From Acanthococcus lagerstroemiae (Eukaryota > Arthropoda > Insecta > Hemiptera > Eriococcidae), in contig CM063114.1 of NCBI GenBank assembly GCA_031841125.1, positions 30,945,266-31,009,265 on the forward strand: a stretch of 64,000 nt of DNA. Direction: 5' to 3'. Position 1 is the stretch's first letter. Each line of letters begins with the position of its first letter. The notes under the pieces are model-generated. The model was not told the origin of the DNA, made no database searches, and saw nothing but the letters and a program-made list of their open reading frames with translations. The translations under genes and the position numbers were made by a program. Shown in pieces: positions 11,522 to 22,565 of this stretch.

Positions 11522-13744
11522 TCTGAAGATTCTAAATCGTCTAGAACTCGAATTCATAGTCAAGTCTCGAATTTGGGTTTCTAATTTATATTCGGCCTTT
11601 AACATTTTCAGATTTTTGTTTTTGATGAAACTGATTGCTAAACTGAAGTGTGACAGCATCTAGGATCTATTTTCTGAGGAGAGGAATTCAGATCCTTAGT
11701 AATTCCAAGCTTCAACTGGGGATGGTCGATCAAGGTAGAGAAAAGGGGGAAGAACTGGAGAAAGTAATATTCCTGTTTCCATTTTGAGGCATGTGAAATG
11801 TGCCGAGTGTGTGATGATTTTAATTACTGGCAGCGCCTGGAAGAGAAAATTTGGACTTGAGGCAAACTTCTTGCTGGGCCCTCCGTTAGAAAAGAGCATG
11901 CAGGACAAATCTTTGCTAGTGAAAATTGTCAAAAATTGTCACTTTCCTGTTGAATTTTATTTTAAAAGAATCTTTTCCTTTATAACATTCATAATATGCC
12001 TGGGACCCTTCGTGAACACTGATACCTAACTGCCCCCCCCCCACTCTCTAATCAGGAATTCTTTAGCAATGATGCATCGAAACGGGGTAAAATTTCGCTC
12101 AATGTGAGAAAATGCGACTAAAATAAATATTCGGAACCTCGTCCACAGTCGTAACGGGAAGATGCCTATCACGGATACGTATCATATTTTCTCTGAATTC
12201 TAAATTACAAATAAGTTGAGTTAACAAAATAATATGTTTTATAATACGCCCCACGAATATTATTAGTAATGATTCCTATATCATATCGGCCATAAATCGT
12301 CTTAAAGAAATAGGATCTGAGTCGTCGGACGAAATCCGATAAAATTTTGTGAAATATGAACGCGGAGCCTTCAGAAATAGAGGAAAAATGCGATTCAAAA
12401 ATGCATCATCGTGATACATTTATTTCTCCAAATTAAGAGCCCATGACCAGTAACTCGTAGGGAATCGGGAGCCGCTCGGTCGATTAATCAAGGCCTCGTT
12501 ATGCGATCGCCGATGACCTTTATGGTACCAGTGAACTGGAAAAAATAAATTTTCGATTGGCTATAAAAATGCTGTGTTAGAACTACTGGAATTTCGATGT
12601 AGCTTGACGGCACGGATTCACCCACAAAATTCGTCATGGACCACGGAATTGTTCGCTGCTGGATTCTGGTGGTTCTTGCTAAATTGAACGAAATATAAGT
12701 TTAATTTGAAAATTTGTTTTTTCAATTGCGTAGCAGGGTTCAGAGAGAAACCTGCCAAGTTGAGAGGGAACCGCACTATTTCCTACTTCACTGTGACTAT
12801 TTTCTCAATCGAAATTTTCAGCTAATTCGAGGATAATTGTTCGACAGACTTCGATTATCGACGTTTATATTTTCATTGTCGACGAAAGGAAACCTCACAC
12901 CGACATTCACTTCGCTCGTGTTGACCTCTTGTTCAGTGCTACACCCCTCGCTTTTTGTTTTTCTGTGTGTCTGCCTGTCAGTCTGTATGTCAAGGTCTGT
13001 GTCTGCTTACCCATCCTAAATCTCGCAGGTTTTTCGGGAGTTGATTGTGTAATTGTAACGATGGCGGTATAGAGATTTGATCCCTCATAACAGCAAAAAC
13101 CAAATTCCAATCGAAATAAAAAATTGATTTTTCGTATCGGTATTTGTACATATTTTCGCTTGAATCACTTTGATTCGGTTCTAAATTTCAACTGACCAAT
13201 GTATTGCAAAATGGAAACCAAAAGGGAGTTCACTTGGAATCTTTCGATAATTACGGCTTGAAGGAAACAGAGTAACTATTTACTTCGATCTTGTCGAATT
13301 TTGATTACTTAGCAAACGTTAAAGAAGGAAGTGGAAAGGTGAAGTTGGTGTTGTGCAAATTCGATGGACAATCAGCGTTAAATATCTTTTTTTGTATAAA
13401 TTTCTCGAAAGGGGAAACAGCACGCGATTGCCAACTTACATACAAAAAAACCTCGCATTGATTTCGACCGACGGAGTTTAAAGTGGTTTATTCGTTAAAA
13501 TGTACTCAAAAGTGAGTTGCATAAAAGTTTTAGAAGTTTTATCAGGTAAAGACTAGAGCCCGGTATGATACGTGAATTGGCCTAAGTCGATTTTTTCAAA
13601 TTTTGCAGAAGTGAGATTTGTTGAGATAGGGAGGTGACGAGTGATGTGTAGGGGAGCCGTGTAGCTTGCTGTGCTGCTTGACCAACAGACCTCATTTCCT
13701 GAGATACCAGTTTGGTTTGGGATCGGTGGTGAAGGGAATGAGAT
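11522..13744. other. AT-rich non-coding DNA, nothing recognised
   Basis: Only short chance frames. A C9 tract lies near 12,033. No repeat ends or coding similarity were seen. Confidence 0.4.
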
Positions 13745-14757
13745 GGAAAAATTCTCCGTTTATATTAATTCCCTGTGTCTGCTAGTGTAGGCCCCTAAAT
13801 TCCTTTTCAAGAAGGCAGTTGAATAGGATTGGGGATGAAGGATCTCGATACCTCACCCCCGTATGTAATTTAAAGTATGTCCCTGTTTGGTCTGTTATTA
13901 TTCTTGTCTTTAGTCTGAAGTTCTACTTGGTTTTCTTTTATTGTTTCTCTGGCTGTGTTATTGGAGTCTTTCACAATAATTGAAGAGTAAAGAATCGAAA
14001 CGCGTATTTGCCATTTTACTTCAAGGGCGCAAATAGGCAAAATACTGTACACGGGAGCAGGAATATCTTTGTTGCGCCTGTGAACGCGGAGTATGTTATA
14101 CATATCGCACATTCACAGGCGCAGCTAAGATATTCCTGCACCCGTGTACAGTATTTTGCCTATTCGCGCCCTTGAAGTAAAATGGTAAATGTGAGTTTTG
14201 ATTCTTTATCCTTCAATTTAGTTATAATGCTTTTGTATAGGTTTACGTGTGTTATTTTGGTATTAAGTTGGTGTTTCTTGTGGAATCTCGTTTTTTGGGT
14301 TTCTATTTGACACGTGAGAAGCCTGTGGTCTGAAGGGAAAGGGAAATTCTTAGGACGTTAAAATTCTTGAATTTTCTATAATTTGCAGGCATGAGAATGT
14401 AGTCTATTTGATTTTTATCTTTGTAGTTGGGTGATATCCCAGTCCACGTCTGTGAAATGCGTTTTTTGAATAGTGTATTCATAATCTTTAGATCGTATTC
14501 TTGGCAGAAGCGAAGCATCCTCTACCCTCTCTCGTTTCTCTTTACATAGCAGTAGTTAGCTAAGTATCTAGATTCCCCTTCTAGTTTTGACCCACCTGGC
14601 TGTTGAAGTCTCGCATTATTACTGTTTAGTATCATTTTTTGTGGTTGAGAGGTTCTATAATTTCCCCTAGTTTTCCGTAGAACTCTTCAATTTCTGTATT
14701 TTCTGAGGCTGATGTGGGGAGGGGGTACACTTGCACTACCATGTATGTTTTTTTATA
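13745..14757 (-). pseudogene. Scrambled RTE-type LINE: endonuclease remnant plus RT core
   Basis: On the - strand 14,757-14,640 reads VYPLPTSASENTEIEEFYGK, the endonuclease segment seen in RTE elements. About 14,600 gives 'TVIMRDFNSQVG' (GDFN box, Gly changed), and 14,518-14,330 gives NTLFKKRISQTWTGISP, then KNQIDYILMP and, after a shift, 'PSDHRLLTC' (the terminal SDH box). A palindrome (13,978-14,217) then interrupts. Beyond it 13,870-13,770 reads 'GVRYRDPSSPILFNCLLEK', matching the RT GVRQGDPxSPxLFN box. Most of the RT is missing and stops are frequent. Motif order supports RTE. The copy is inactive. Confidence 0.75.
13978..14217. repeat. Large inverted repeat (~106-bp arms, 28-bp spacer) inside the RTE remnant
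   Basis: The left arm, 13,978-14,083, runs from 'attgaagagtaaagaatc' to 'gcgcctgtgaa'. The right arm, 14,112-14,217, is its reverse complement with about a dozen differences. The right arm continues the RTE reading frame after the SDH box, so it is probably original RTE sequence. The left arm would then be an inverted copy. On that reading this is a rearrangement rather than an inserted MITE. Confidence 0.75.
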
Positions 14758-15189
14758 TTCTAGTTTTAACAAAATGGCTTATTCTCATATTATTCGAAGC
14801 CTTTGTAGGTATACTTTATACTGTTATTTTTTTTTCTTTTTTTAAATTTCATTTCGATCATTTGCCTTTCTAAAATCGATATAGTAAAAATAAAAAAGGA
14901 TCAAATCTCCGGTGAAAAGTATGCGAGTAGCTAAAAATTTTATAGGAAAATAGCTCTTACATGAGAGAACATTGATGCTAGATTTGTTTTTTCAGCTTCA
15001 TGAGCCAAAATCAATGAATGAAAAAAAAATAGTTTTCTGAGCATTTAGGTATGTGCCCTCACTTCAAAAATGCTGAAAATTGGCATAAAGGTGGGAAAAA
15101 CATTATAGAAATATTTGCAAATTAACATTTTTTTGTAAGCTCAAACTGCTGACGTGTGCACCATTTTCAAAATTTAAAAAAGATAGAAA

Positions 15190-15566
15190 AAAACTCGAAA
15201 AATTTGGTTGTATTTATAACGAGAGTTTTCAGTTACAGGTCAAATTTCGTACCACTCGGCCAAAGAAGCCCAAGATTAAGCTGAATTTGTGAAAATACTA
15301 TTTCGAAGTCACATCCCTCTAGGGTAGGGGGGCAAGATTGTGGCGATAGACTCTGACATTTTTTTTGACCTCTGAAAAATTTCAAAAAATTCGGTTGTAT
15401 TTACACTAGGAGTTTTCAGTTACTTGTCAAATTTCGTACCATTCGGCCAAAAAATGCTCAAGATTAAGTTGAAAGGGTGAAAATCATATTTCGAGGTTAC
15501 GTCTCTCTGGAGGGGAGTACGATTGTGTCGATGGGCTCAGATTTTGTTTGACCTCTGCAAATAAAG
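15190..15566 (+). repeat. Two-unit tandem repeat, ~188-bp period
   Basis: 'cggttgtattta......gagttttcagttac.tgtcaaatttcgtacca.tcggcc' occurs near 15,200 and again near 15,388. It is followed each time by 'aagattaag.tgaa' and a 'tctctgga/ctctaggg' segment ending in 'tttgacctctg'. No coding frame spans it. Confidence 0.6.
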
Positions 15567-16164
15567 GACTGAAGAAAAATTTGAAAAAAGTGACTTAGAC
15601 CGATTCACTTATCATGCTGGGCTATAGACTTCGTAATTATTTGAAAAACAACCTGCGAGCCTATAGATCACACAGTGCAGGAAGCTCGATCATTCGAATG
15701 AAGGAGCGAACTCATTTTTTTCTTGCATCTTTATTACGGGGTGCGTATTTATTTTTATGCTTTTTGTAAGAAATCGACAACGTTGTTCATTCGGACACGC
15801 TATACAGGCTAACAGATATATTTAGGCTCCCTCGCTCTGGGAATATTCGACTATCGACCATTGTATACTCGTTCTCGAAAGAAAGCGCATTTTTAACAAA
15901 TTTACATGGTTTTTAGACAATCAGGAAGAGAAAATATTTTTATTTCGAGTTTCGTTTTCCTTCTCAATTGTTGAAAAAACAAGTCGACTTTGACATTCGC
16001 ATTTTCCTCCCATTCGTTATACGATCTACTTTGCCGGAAGGAGTAGGAATTTCGATATTCTTTCAACAAGTTTGAGTTCCGTAGGACATAATATGAAGCT
16101 GCAATGTTGAACTACACGCGCTGAAAATTGGAGTATTTCCTGGACATTTAGATTCAAGTGCCGT

Positions 16165-16323
16165 AAATGAAGCCGGACGCAGAATTAGATGAGATACTCA
16201 AATCCAGCGATCCAAAAATCCTGTATTACGATTCCTTAATTAATTTTCCCAGTGAAGTTGATTTGCTAGCCCCGAAATTGAGGAAGTTTTATTTTAAGAG
16301 CCAACTGGGCAAAGTCTGCTACC

Positions 16324-16352
<29 letters not shown>
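16165..16352 (+). repeat. Satellite-like repeat unit ending in A29
   Basis: 'ccagcgatccaaaaatcctgtattacgattcctt' is a diverged form of the 18.4-19.4 kb unit ('cagcgacccaaaa.accctattccgatac'). It ends in a run of 29 A (16,324-16,352), the longest A tract in the window. A retroposed tail is possible, but no adjoining LINE or SINE body was recognised. Confidence 0.4.
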
Positions 16353-16354
<2 letters not shown>

Positions 16355-16750
16355 TTCCTTATTTGGTTTTCTAAAGTCAAGTTAATAAGTGAATTTTGCT
16401 CATTTCATGATATTTGAAGTATAAGGCCCAAAATGAAGCTTCAAATATTTGAAATCCGCGATTCAAAACTAACCAAATTTTAATATTCTTGGCAATCATC
16501 CAAACGTCATCTAAAAGGTACTATTGACTGTTGATGAGAGGGGGGGGAGGGATCTGGTAAGTTGTTCAATAACTGTGACAAAAAAATATTTAGTTGGTGT
16601 TGACATATGTAAAATTTAGTACCAAGTTTTGAGGAAATAGGATACCATTTTTAAAACATCAGTTCACTGCCACGGATACAGATTAACTTGATGGACCTTT
16701 GGTAATACCGCAGACGTAGGATTTTTTGTTATCTTGAAATCGTGTTGGAC

Positions 16751-16999
16751 CAGTAGCGTAGCCAGGATTTTTCGGGGAGGGGGGAGGTTCAGCCAAATTT
16801 TTGGGGGGTACATCTAATATGAACTGTATGTTTGTACATTGAAGTATCAGTATGTTATGGTGTTTTTCAATTTCAATTATGCATCTAAATTTAAATTATT
16901 TCATTTTGCGCATTTATTGGATGCTGCCAGCATACAAAAAATTCTCATCTCAAGGGGGTGGGGATTTATCCTCCTAATCCTCCCTTGGCTACGCCACTG
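16751..16999. mobile_element. hAT-type MITE, CAGTAGCGTAGCCAGG family, copy 1
   Basis: The ends are CAGTAGCGTAGCCAGGA and TTGGCTACGCCACTG, inverted to each other. Flanks TGTTGGAC (left) and TGTCGGAC (right) form an 8-bp target duplication with one mismatch. The CA-start and 8-bp TSD fit hAT. G-rich tracts lie just inside both ends. It is 249 bp long with no coding. Confidence 0.8.
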
Positions 17000-17099
17000 T
17001 GTCGGACGACCTTCTAGGTATTTCGTCCTCCACACCAATGTTACTTGAATGTATCTCATATTTTTTGTAAACATTTGAAAATGAGTCGCTAAACTAGAA

Positions 17100-17560
17100 A
17101 ATGCGATAAGATTTCGGATCCAACTTCGATTTGGGCCCCAGCGACTTTTCCCCTCTCCAAAGGGCAGTTTGAATTTTCCGGGAAGACTTGACGAAGTATC
17201 GGAATTTAGATTCTTTGAATGGCTGTATTAGGAAATGTTATGAAATTTGATCCGATCCTGATTTGGGTTCCACAACTCAAATTCATCAGTTTGACTTTGC
17301 TGGAAAATTGAACGGGGTATCAGAATAGAGATTATTTGGATCGTTGATTTCTAAAATTTCCTCAAATTTTTGATTTACTCCAATATGCACCCTAAATTTG
17401 AAATGAAGTCCTTTAAATAGACCCATTTGATTTTGCTGAGAAAATTGAACAAGGTATCAGATAGGAGTGCTCGAGGCTTGGAATTCAAAAAGTTAGTTGG
17501 AAATTTGATCCCAATTTGGGCCACAAATACGACATTTTTCTCTTTCAAAGGGTCGAATTA
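17100..17560 (-). repeat. Diverged satellite-like repeat, ~120-135-bp period
   Basis: 'gtatcggaatttagattctttgaatggctg', 'gtatcagaatagagattatttggatcgttg' and 'gtatcagataggagtgctcgagg' recur near 17,196, 17,318 and 17,454. Each is followed by '.aaattt.atccgatcc.gatttgggttcc'. It has the same family and orientation as 10,061-10,570. Confidence 0.55.
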
Positions 17561-18429
17561 TGTTTGCTCCAAAACAGAAAAATAACTTCTTCCATTTACA
17601 AAATAATTAGAAAAACTTCGATTTTTCCTACCAGGAAGGAGAAAAAAATTATCATTTCGTGATTGACCCATCGAGCGTTAATTAAACAAAATTGACTTGA
17701 ATCTAGAAAATCGAATTGTTTACATTAGATCAGAGCGTGTCACAAAACCCCCCTCAGCACCCCATTTTTTTTCCATTGCGAACTCGTGTTTTCTCGTACA
17801 AAGAACATGATCTTTCTGTCTTTTCAAAGACCGGAGACAGTATTTTGTTTCGTAAAAAGAAACGCTGAGTACTTCACATTCAAAAACACAAAAAAATAAA
17901 TGAATAAAATTAGCGGGGTGATTTTCTTTCTCTTTTTCGAGGAAAAATTGTAGGATATCTTTTTTCGAAGAGTGAAAAGTGAAGTTTTTCTCCATGAGGA
18001 AAGGAATGGGACAATTTTTCGTGCTTCCCTTAAGAAGGGGAACAAGTTCTCTTCACTCTAAGAATGATGAGGAGGGGCGAATTTCTTTTCTTTTCTCAAA
18101 GAGAAGAAAAACTGCTTCTCCCCGAGAGAAAAGGTCATACTTTTTTCTTCTAAAAGAAAACCATGTGTGTCCCATTCTCAAAGAAATGGAAAAGTTCGGT
18201 TAACCTTCCTGTAGCTGAAGGACCATGTTTTTGTCATTTAGGAAATGCAAAGAATGATTTTCTTTTCTTTTCTTGAAAAAATATGAGCTTTTCTTACAGA
18301 GGCACGGAATAGGACTGTTCCTTTCTTCTCTTCTATTATGAAAATTTATTTTCCCGTTTTTAAAAAAGGTTCAGGAAAGTGGCGACTCTTTTCTCCTGGA
18401 AAGAAGGAAACAGAGTTCGTCATTTTTTG
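17561..18429. other. Non-coding DNA with purine/pyrimidine-rich patches
   Basis: Between 17,930 and 18,420 the sequence alternates GAAAAG-rich and CTTTTC-rich blocks, giving several short open frames of low-complexity protein. No gene was recognised. Confidence 0.4.
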
Positions 18430-19370
18430 TAGCCCATATCAAGGTCTGATCAAATTAATTTGATTTTCAGAATGGGCAACCCAAAAACCCTTATTCTGAT
18501 TCGTTAATTACGTTTTTTCGTGGAAGGCAAATAAGACCCTTCAAATGAGGGGGGGGGACAAATTTTGAGCCAAAACTGGAGCCGGATCAAAAATTTGATT
18601 GAATTTTTCAGCTCAGCGACCCACAAAAAAAGTACAATAATTTGTTCAATCTTTTCGGCCCAGTCAGATTGGTTTATTTGATGGAGTCGAATTTGGACGT
18701 CAGCTCCCATATCGGAGTCGGATCCAAAGTCGATTTAAATTATTGAAATTGAAGTTTTAAAAGACATCTCTTTTGGCACTTTATTTAGTGCTTCCGCCGA
18801 AATCAGTTTGGCCCATTTGATGATTTGAAAATGGAAAAGTCAACTTCTGGGCAACAATCGAGATCAACTTGGGAATCTGTTTGAGTATTCAAACTCGGCA
18901 ATATAAAAACAATCATTGTTCCGATACTTTGTTTGATTTTCTAAATTGAATCAATTTTTCCGATTTAAAGTGAACCAATGTGGATTGTGGGGCCCGAATC
19001 ACAATCAAATTGAAAATCTAATTGAAATTTGGCGATCTCAAAATCCCAAAATCCAATTTTCCAATTCAGTGTTTAGTTTTTTTCAGCAGAGTCAAATGAA
19101 TCTATTTGAAAGATTTAAATTTCTATTCCAGGACCTAAATCTGGATTGGATCGAAAATCGATAAAATTTTCGAACTCAGCGACCCAAAATACCCTATTCC
19201 GATACCCTGTTCAGTTTTTTCGGTGAGTTCAAATTAGCCTTTCAGAAGGAGAAACAATCAAATTTGGGGCCTAAATCGGGGTCACATCAATGTTTGATTG
19301 CATTTTCAAATTTAACTCCTCAAAATACTTCAATTTCGAAATTTTTCTTGGTGTATTTCCGTTTAAAATC
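18430..19370 (+). repeat. Diverged satellite-like repeat array (main copy)
   Basis: The unit vocabulary is 'ctcagcgacccaaaa.accctattccgatac..tgttca.ttttctcgg...tcaaattggcccatttga...aaatttgg.gcctaaatc.gggtc.gatc'. It recurs from 18,560 to 19,320, for example near 18,600, 18,925 and 19,170. It is the reverse complement of the 10, 17 and 35 kb copies. Divergence is high, so unit boundaries are uncertain. Confidence 0.55.
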
Positions 19371-20442
19371 CCCGAGTTGTAGTACGCCCTAGACCACCTT
19401 TGGGGAAGGTAACGTTTTTCACACAGAAAGAAACTAGATTTTTGTCTTACAGAGATTTATTTGTCCCATCTTGATCCGACTTCGTAATAAAAAAAGTGGC
19501 GGGGGGGGCAGTTTGTGAAATGTCCTGATACGCCCCGACGCCTTTGCTTTTCTGCATGTCGCTATAGCGGAACAAAATATTGTAGGTCAGCCATACGTCG
19601 TCGTTGAACTACAATTTATCAAAAATGTATGTATGAACTTTTTTTTTCTCAGAAATTACATATAGTCGAAAATCAGAGCGCGACTTCTGCTAGTTGATTT
19701 ATCGAGTTGTATTCACGTTTGGCAGACATTTTCAAGAATACGTGTATATTCCGAGAAACGCAAAAGGACTAGGAGACAGAAATAAGAAAATTGAAAATAT
19801 TATTCAAACTTCGAAACTTACGAGCGAATTTCGCGTAACAGTTAGCGGGCCTTTCTATGTATATTTTTCTTTTGCGAGTTTCAAAAACTTTTCATGCTCG
19901 TATAGTCAATTTTTCAGTTTCGCAAATTTTCGCCTTTTCGTCTACCATTTTTTATCCTTCTTTCTTCCTTTCTTATTCTACCGATTTGTCACACTTCAAT
20001 AATTAACGAATACAGTCCGCTCGGCAAATCATGTATGCAGATTCTTTGATGGCGCAAAACACAGAGTACCGGTGCCACTATGAGCATTTATGGAATTTGG
20101 GATCATTTCAAAATGATCGGTCTGTGCTCGCCATATTGTGTGTACTCTCTCTTTCTTGCTTTTCGATAACCGCGAATGAGATCGCATCGGATCGCCTTCG
20201 GTAACATGTAACTTGTTTCGAAGCACGCGTCGTATTCCAGCATTCGTTTTCATTCAGCCTCTTGCTAACGGCTAACCATTTGTGGTCACTTGTTTTAGCT
20301 ATGCCATAGGGTGTCCAACGAATCGACTATGCAATGTGGCATCTAGAAGAATAAACATATTTGGTGAACATATAACCTCTTTGAATTGAAGTAACTAACT
20401 ATAAGACGAAATTCTGAAGTCGAGAATTCTTATCTGTATCAT
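19371..20442. other. AT-rich non-coding DNA, nothing recognised
   Basis: The 102-codon open frame at 19,694 is Phe/Ser-rich at its end and matches nothing I know. Confidence 0.4.
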
Positions 20443-21966
20443 AAAATGGGGTAACTTTGATCGCTTTTTAACTATCTCTCTCTTAGTGAGTTGAAGGGTT
20501 AGAGAAGAAAAGTTTCCGGCTTTGGATATTAATTATTACGAGCTGCTAATTGCCGCAAGAGAACAAATTTTTTAATTCGTAATGTTTTTCTGTAGGAGCG
20601 CCGAATGTGGTGTTCAAAGTTACTCCGGCATTGGAGTAACTTTGATCACCCCACTTTTACATCAGAGCATGAATCTGCGGCACGAATATAAATAAAACAC
20701 CTAAATTTCAGCCAAATCGGTCGAGAGGAAGTTGAAAAAATTAATAAAAAAGAGCTAAAATATCATAAATATGTTATTCAAAATCTAATATTAAATATTT
20801 GAAGATTATTACAAATTATATTTTAATTTATAAACTCATTATACAAATATTATTTTCATTGGAAGAACATAGTAACCTTCTCCGGTCTTATATACATTTT
20901 TGTATGAATCGGCCTGCATGGCTAGTTTTTGCGTTGCACGATGCGAGCGTCTAACAAACGTCTTTTGTTTTCTGCATACCTGTACTTTTGGTATGTGATC
21001 TTCTCCAAGACACGCTCTTCTTCTTATACTCTCCTTTTTCTCCCTCGATTGGCCAGGTAGGACATCAGTTTCGTTCAGTTACAATTCATGTGTTTTTGCT
21101 ATCGATCAGTATACGCGCTTTTTCCACGAACTCTCGTGTCTTTGATTTTAAATACCCTTGCTATAGTACAAATCCCAAAAACCGCAATCATTTTTTATAG
21201 CACCATTTCTTATATTGCAATGGCACCATTTCCGTTATGAAATTTCATTAACTAGTAAATTTTCTTTGTTACTCAGTATTTTTATAGGAGAAAGAATTAC
21301 CTCGTTTGGCTTACTTTTGTTGTTTTTTTACCATCTGAAACTAATAATATCTAACATGACGTGACTGGCTAAATAGAACTTATGTAAATTTTTTCTATAA
21401 GAAACTAAGAAAAGTAAGAATCCGAGCCACTCCTGAACTACCCGCACGCACACAGAAATACTCACTCGTAGTATACACAGTTCGATCGGCTGAAGCTGCA
21501 CCACATTATACCACTATCAGCTGATCAGAATAGTAAAATGAAGTACTTATTTCACGAGTAATACCTGTTAATTATGTGGTCAAAATTACCCCGTCTGAAA
21601 AAAAAAAAAAACGTTAATCACCTCAGGAACTACGTATGTATTTTTGCACTTAGGTAAATTCGCTTAAAATGGTAGCCATTGCACCTAAAAATAATAATGT
21701 AATATCACTTACTTCAAAATAGTTTTGCCCTCAATGGTGTAGCTTCAAAAAATGGAAAAATTCACCTCCTTGAAAATATTTTTTGAAACAAGTACTGATC
21801 TAATAATTCGCTGTACAAACAAGTGATATCTCAAGCATGAACCTTCTACTGCGTAACTCGGCTATTAAACCCGCCCAATAGTTGCTCATTTCATCACTAA
21901 ATAGGACCTCTAACAAAATCTGCAATGATCAAAGTTGCCCCACAAATTTAAAGTTACCCTGTTTTA
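20443..21966. repeat. Possible TIR element, AAAATGGGGTAACTTT ends
   Basis: The left end reads AAAATGGGGTAACTTTGATC and the right end AAAGTTACCCTGTTTT, its near-complement (AAAACAGGGTAACTTT). A second inverted 'gatcaaagttgcccca' lies just inside the right end. Internally, 20,619-20,640 forms a hairpin (AGTTACTCC/GGAGTAACT) followed by another 'aactttgatcaccccac'. No coding. No target duplication was confirmed, so boundaries are tentative. Confidence 0.45.
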
Positions 21967-22385
21967 CCGTTACTTGTTTCAACAGTTTAATTACGAGAGT
22001 GTTTCGAAAGGATCGAGTAAGTAGTACACTAAAAATGCTACAAATAAAGGGCAGCTTACCTGTTGCCTACTTTCAAAATTGAAGGGGTTGGAAGCACGGA
22101 AAATTGGAGTGAGAAATTGAACGCAAAATTTTGGCGTCTCTATTTCAGGATCCAATGACCCCTTCAGTATTAGAAACAGACAACAATACTTGTTCGCAGT
22201 TTTGGTTGTGTTTCAAAAGTACCGTCTAATGTCTGCTACTACTCTTGAAAAAGTTTTCGTGCTAATTATTCTTACTACTCTTAACTTTGCGTTGAAGGTC
22301 ACAGAAATCTATCAACCTTTTTACACAATTTGAAGTTTTGAAAGCCAAATTTTCCTCTTAAAGATTTATACCAAGTGCCTGTCTA
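21967..22385. other. AT-rich non-coding DNA, nothing recognised
   Basis: No coding or repeat ends. The sequence directly left of the next element supplies its target duplication. Confidence 0.4.
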
Positions 22386-22565
22386 CAGGGGCGGATCTAG
22401 TATTACATCGGGGGGGGGGGGAGTTACCGAAATGACAGGCGCGGATCTAGGCTTATCATCGTTTACAGTACTAACTTATAGAGCCATTTTCTTCTATTTT
22501 TTCGTTGTTTTTTGTTCTTCTTTCCACGAAGGAGGGGGATAACCCCCCCTATAATTCCGCACCTG
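22386..22565. mobile_element. hAT-type MITE, CAGGGGCGGATCTAG family
   Basis: The left end CAGGGGCGGATCTAG is repeated 50 bp inside as CAGGCGCGGATCTAG (22,436). The right end ATTCCGCACCTG is its inverted partner. Flanks CCTGTCTA (22,378-22,385) and CCTATCTA (22,566-22,573) match at 7 of 8 bases, supporting an 8-bp duplication and placing the outer start at 22,386. G11 and C7 tracts lie inside. The inner start looks like a partial tandem duplication of the left end. Confidence 0.75.
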
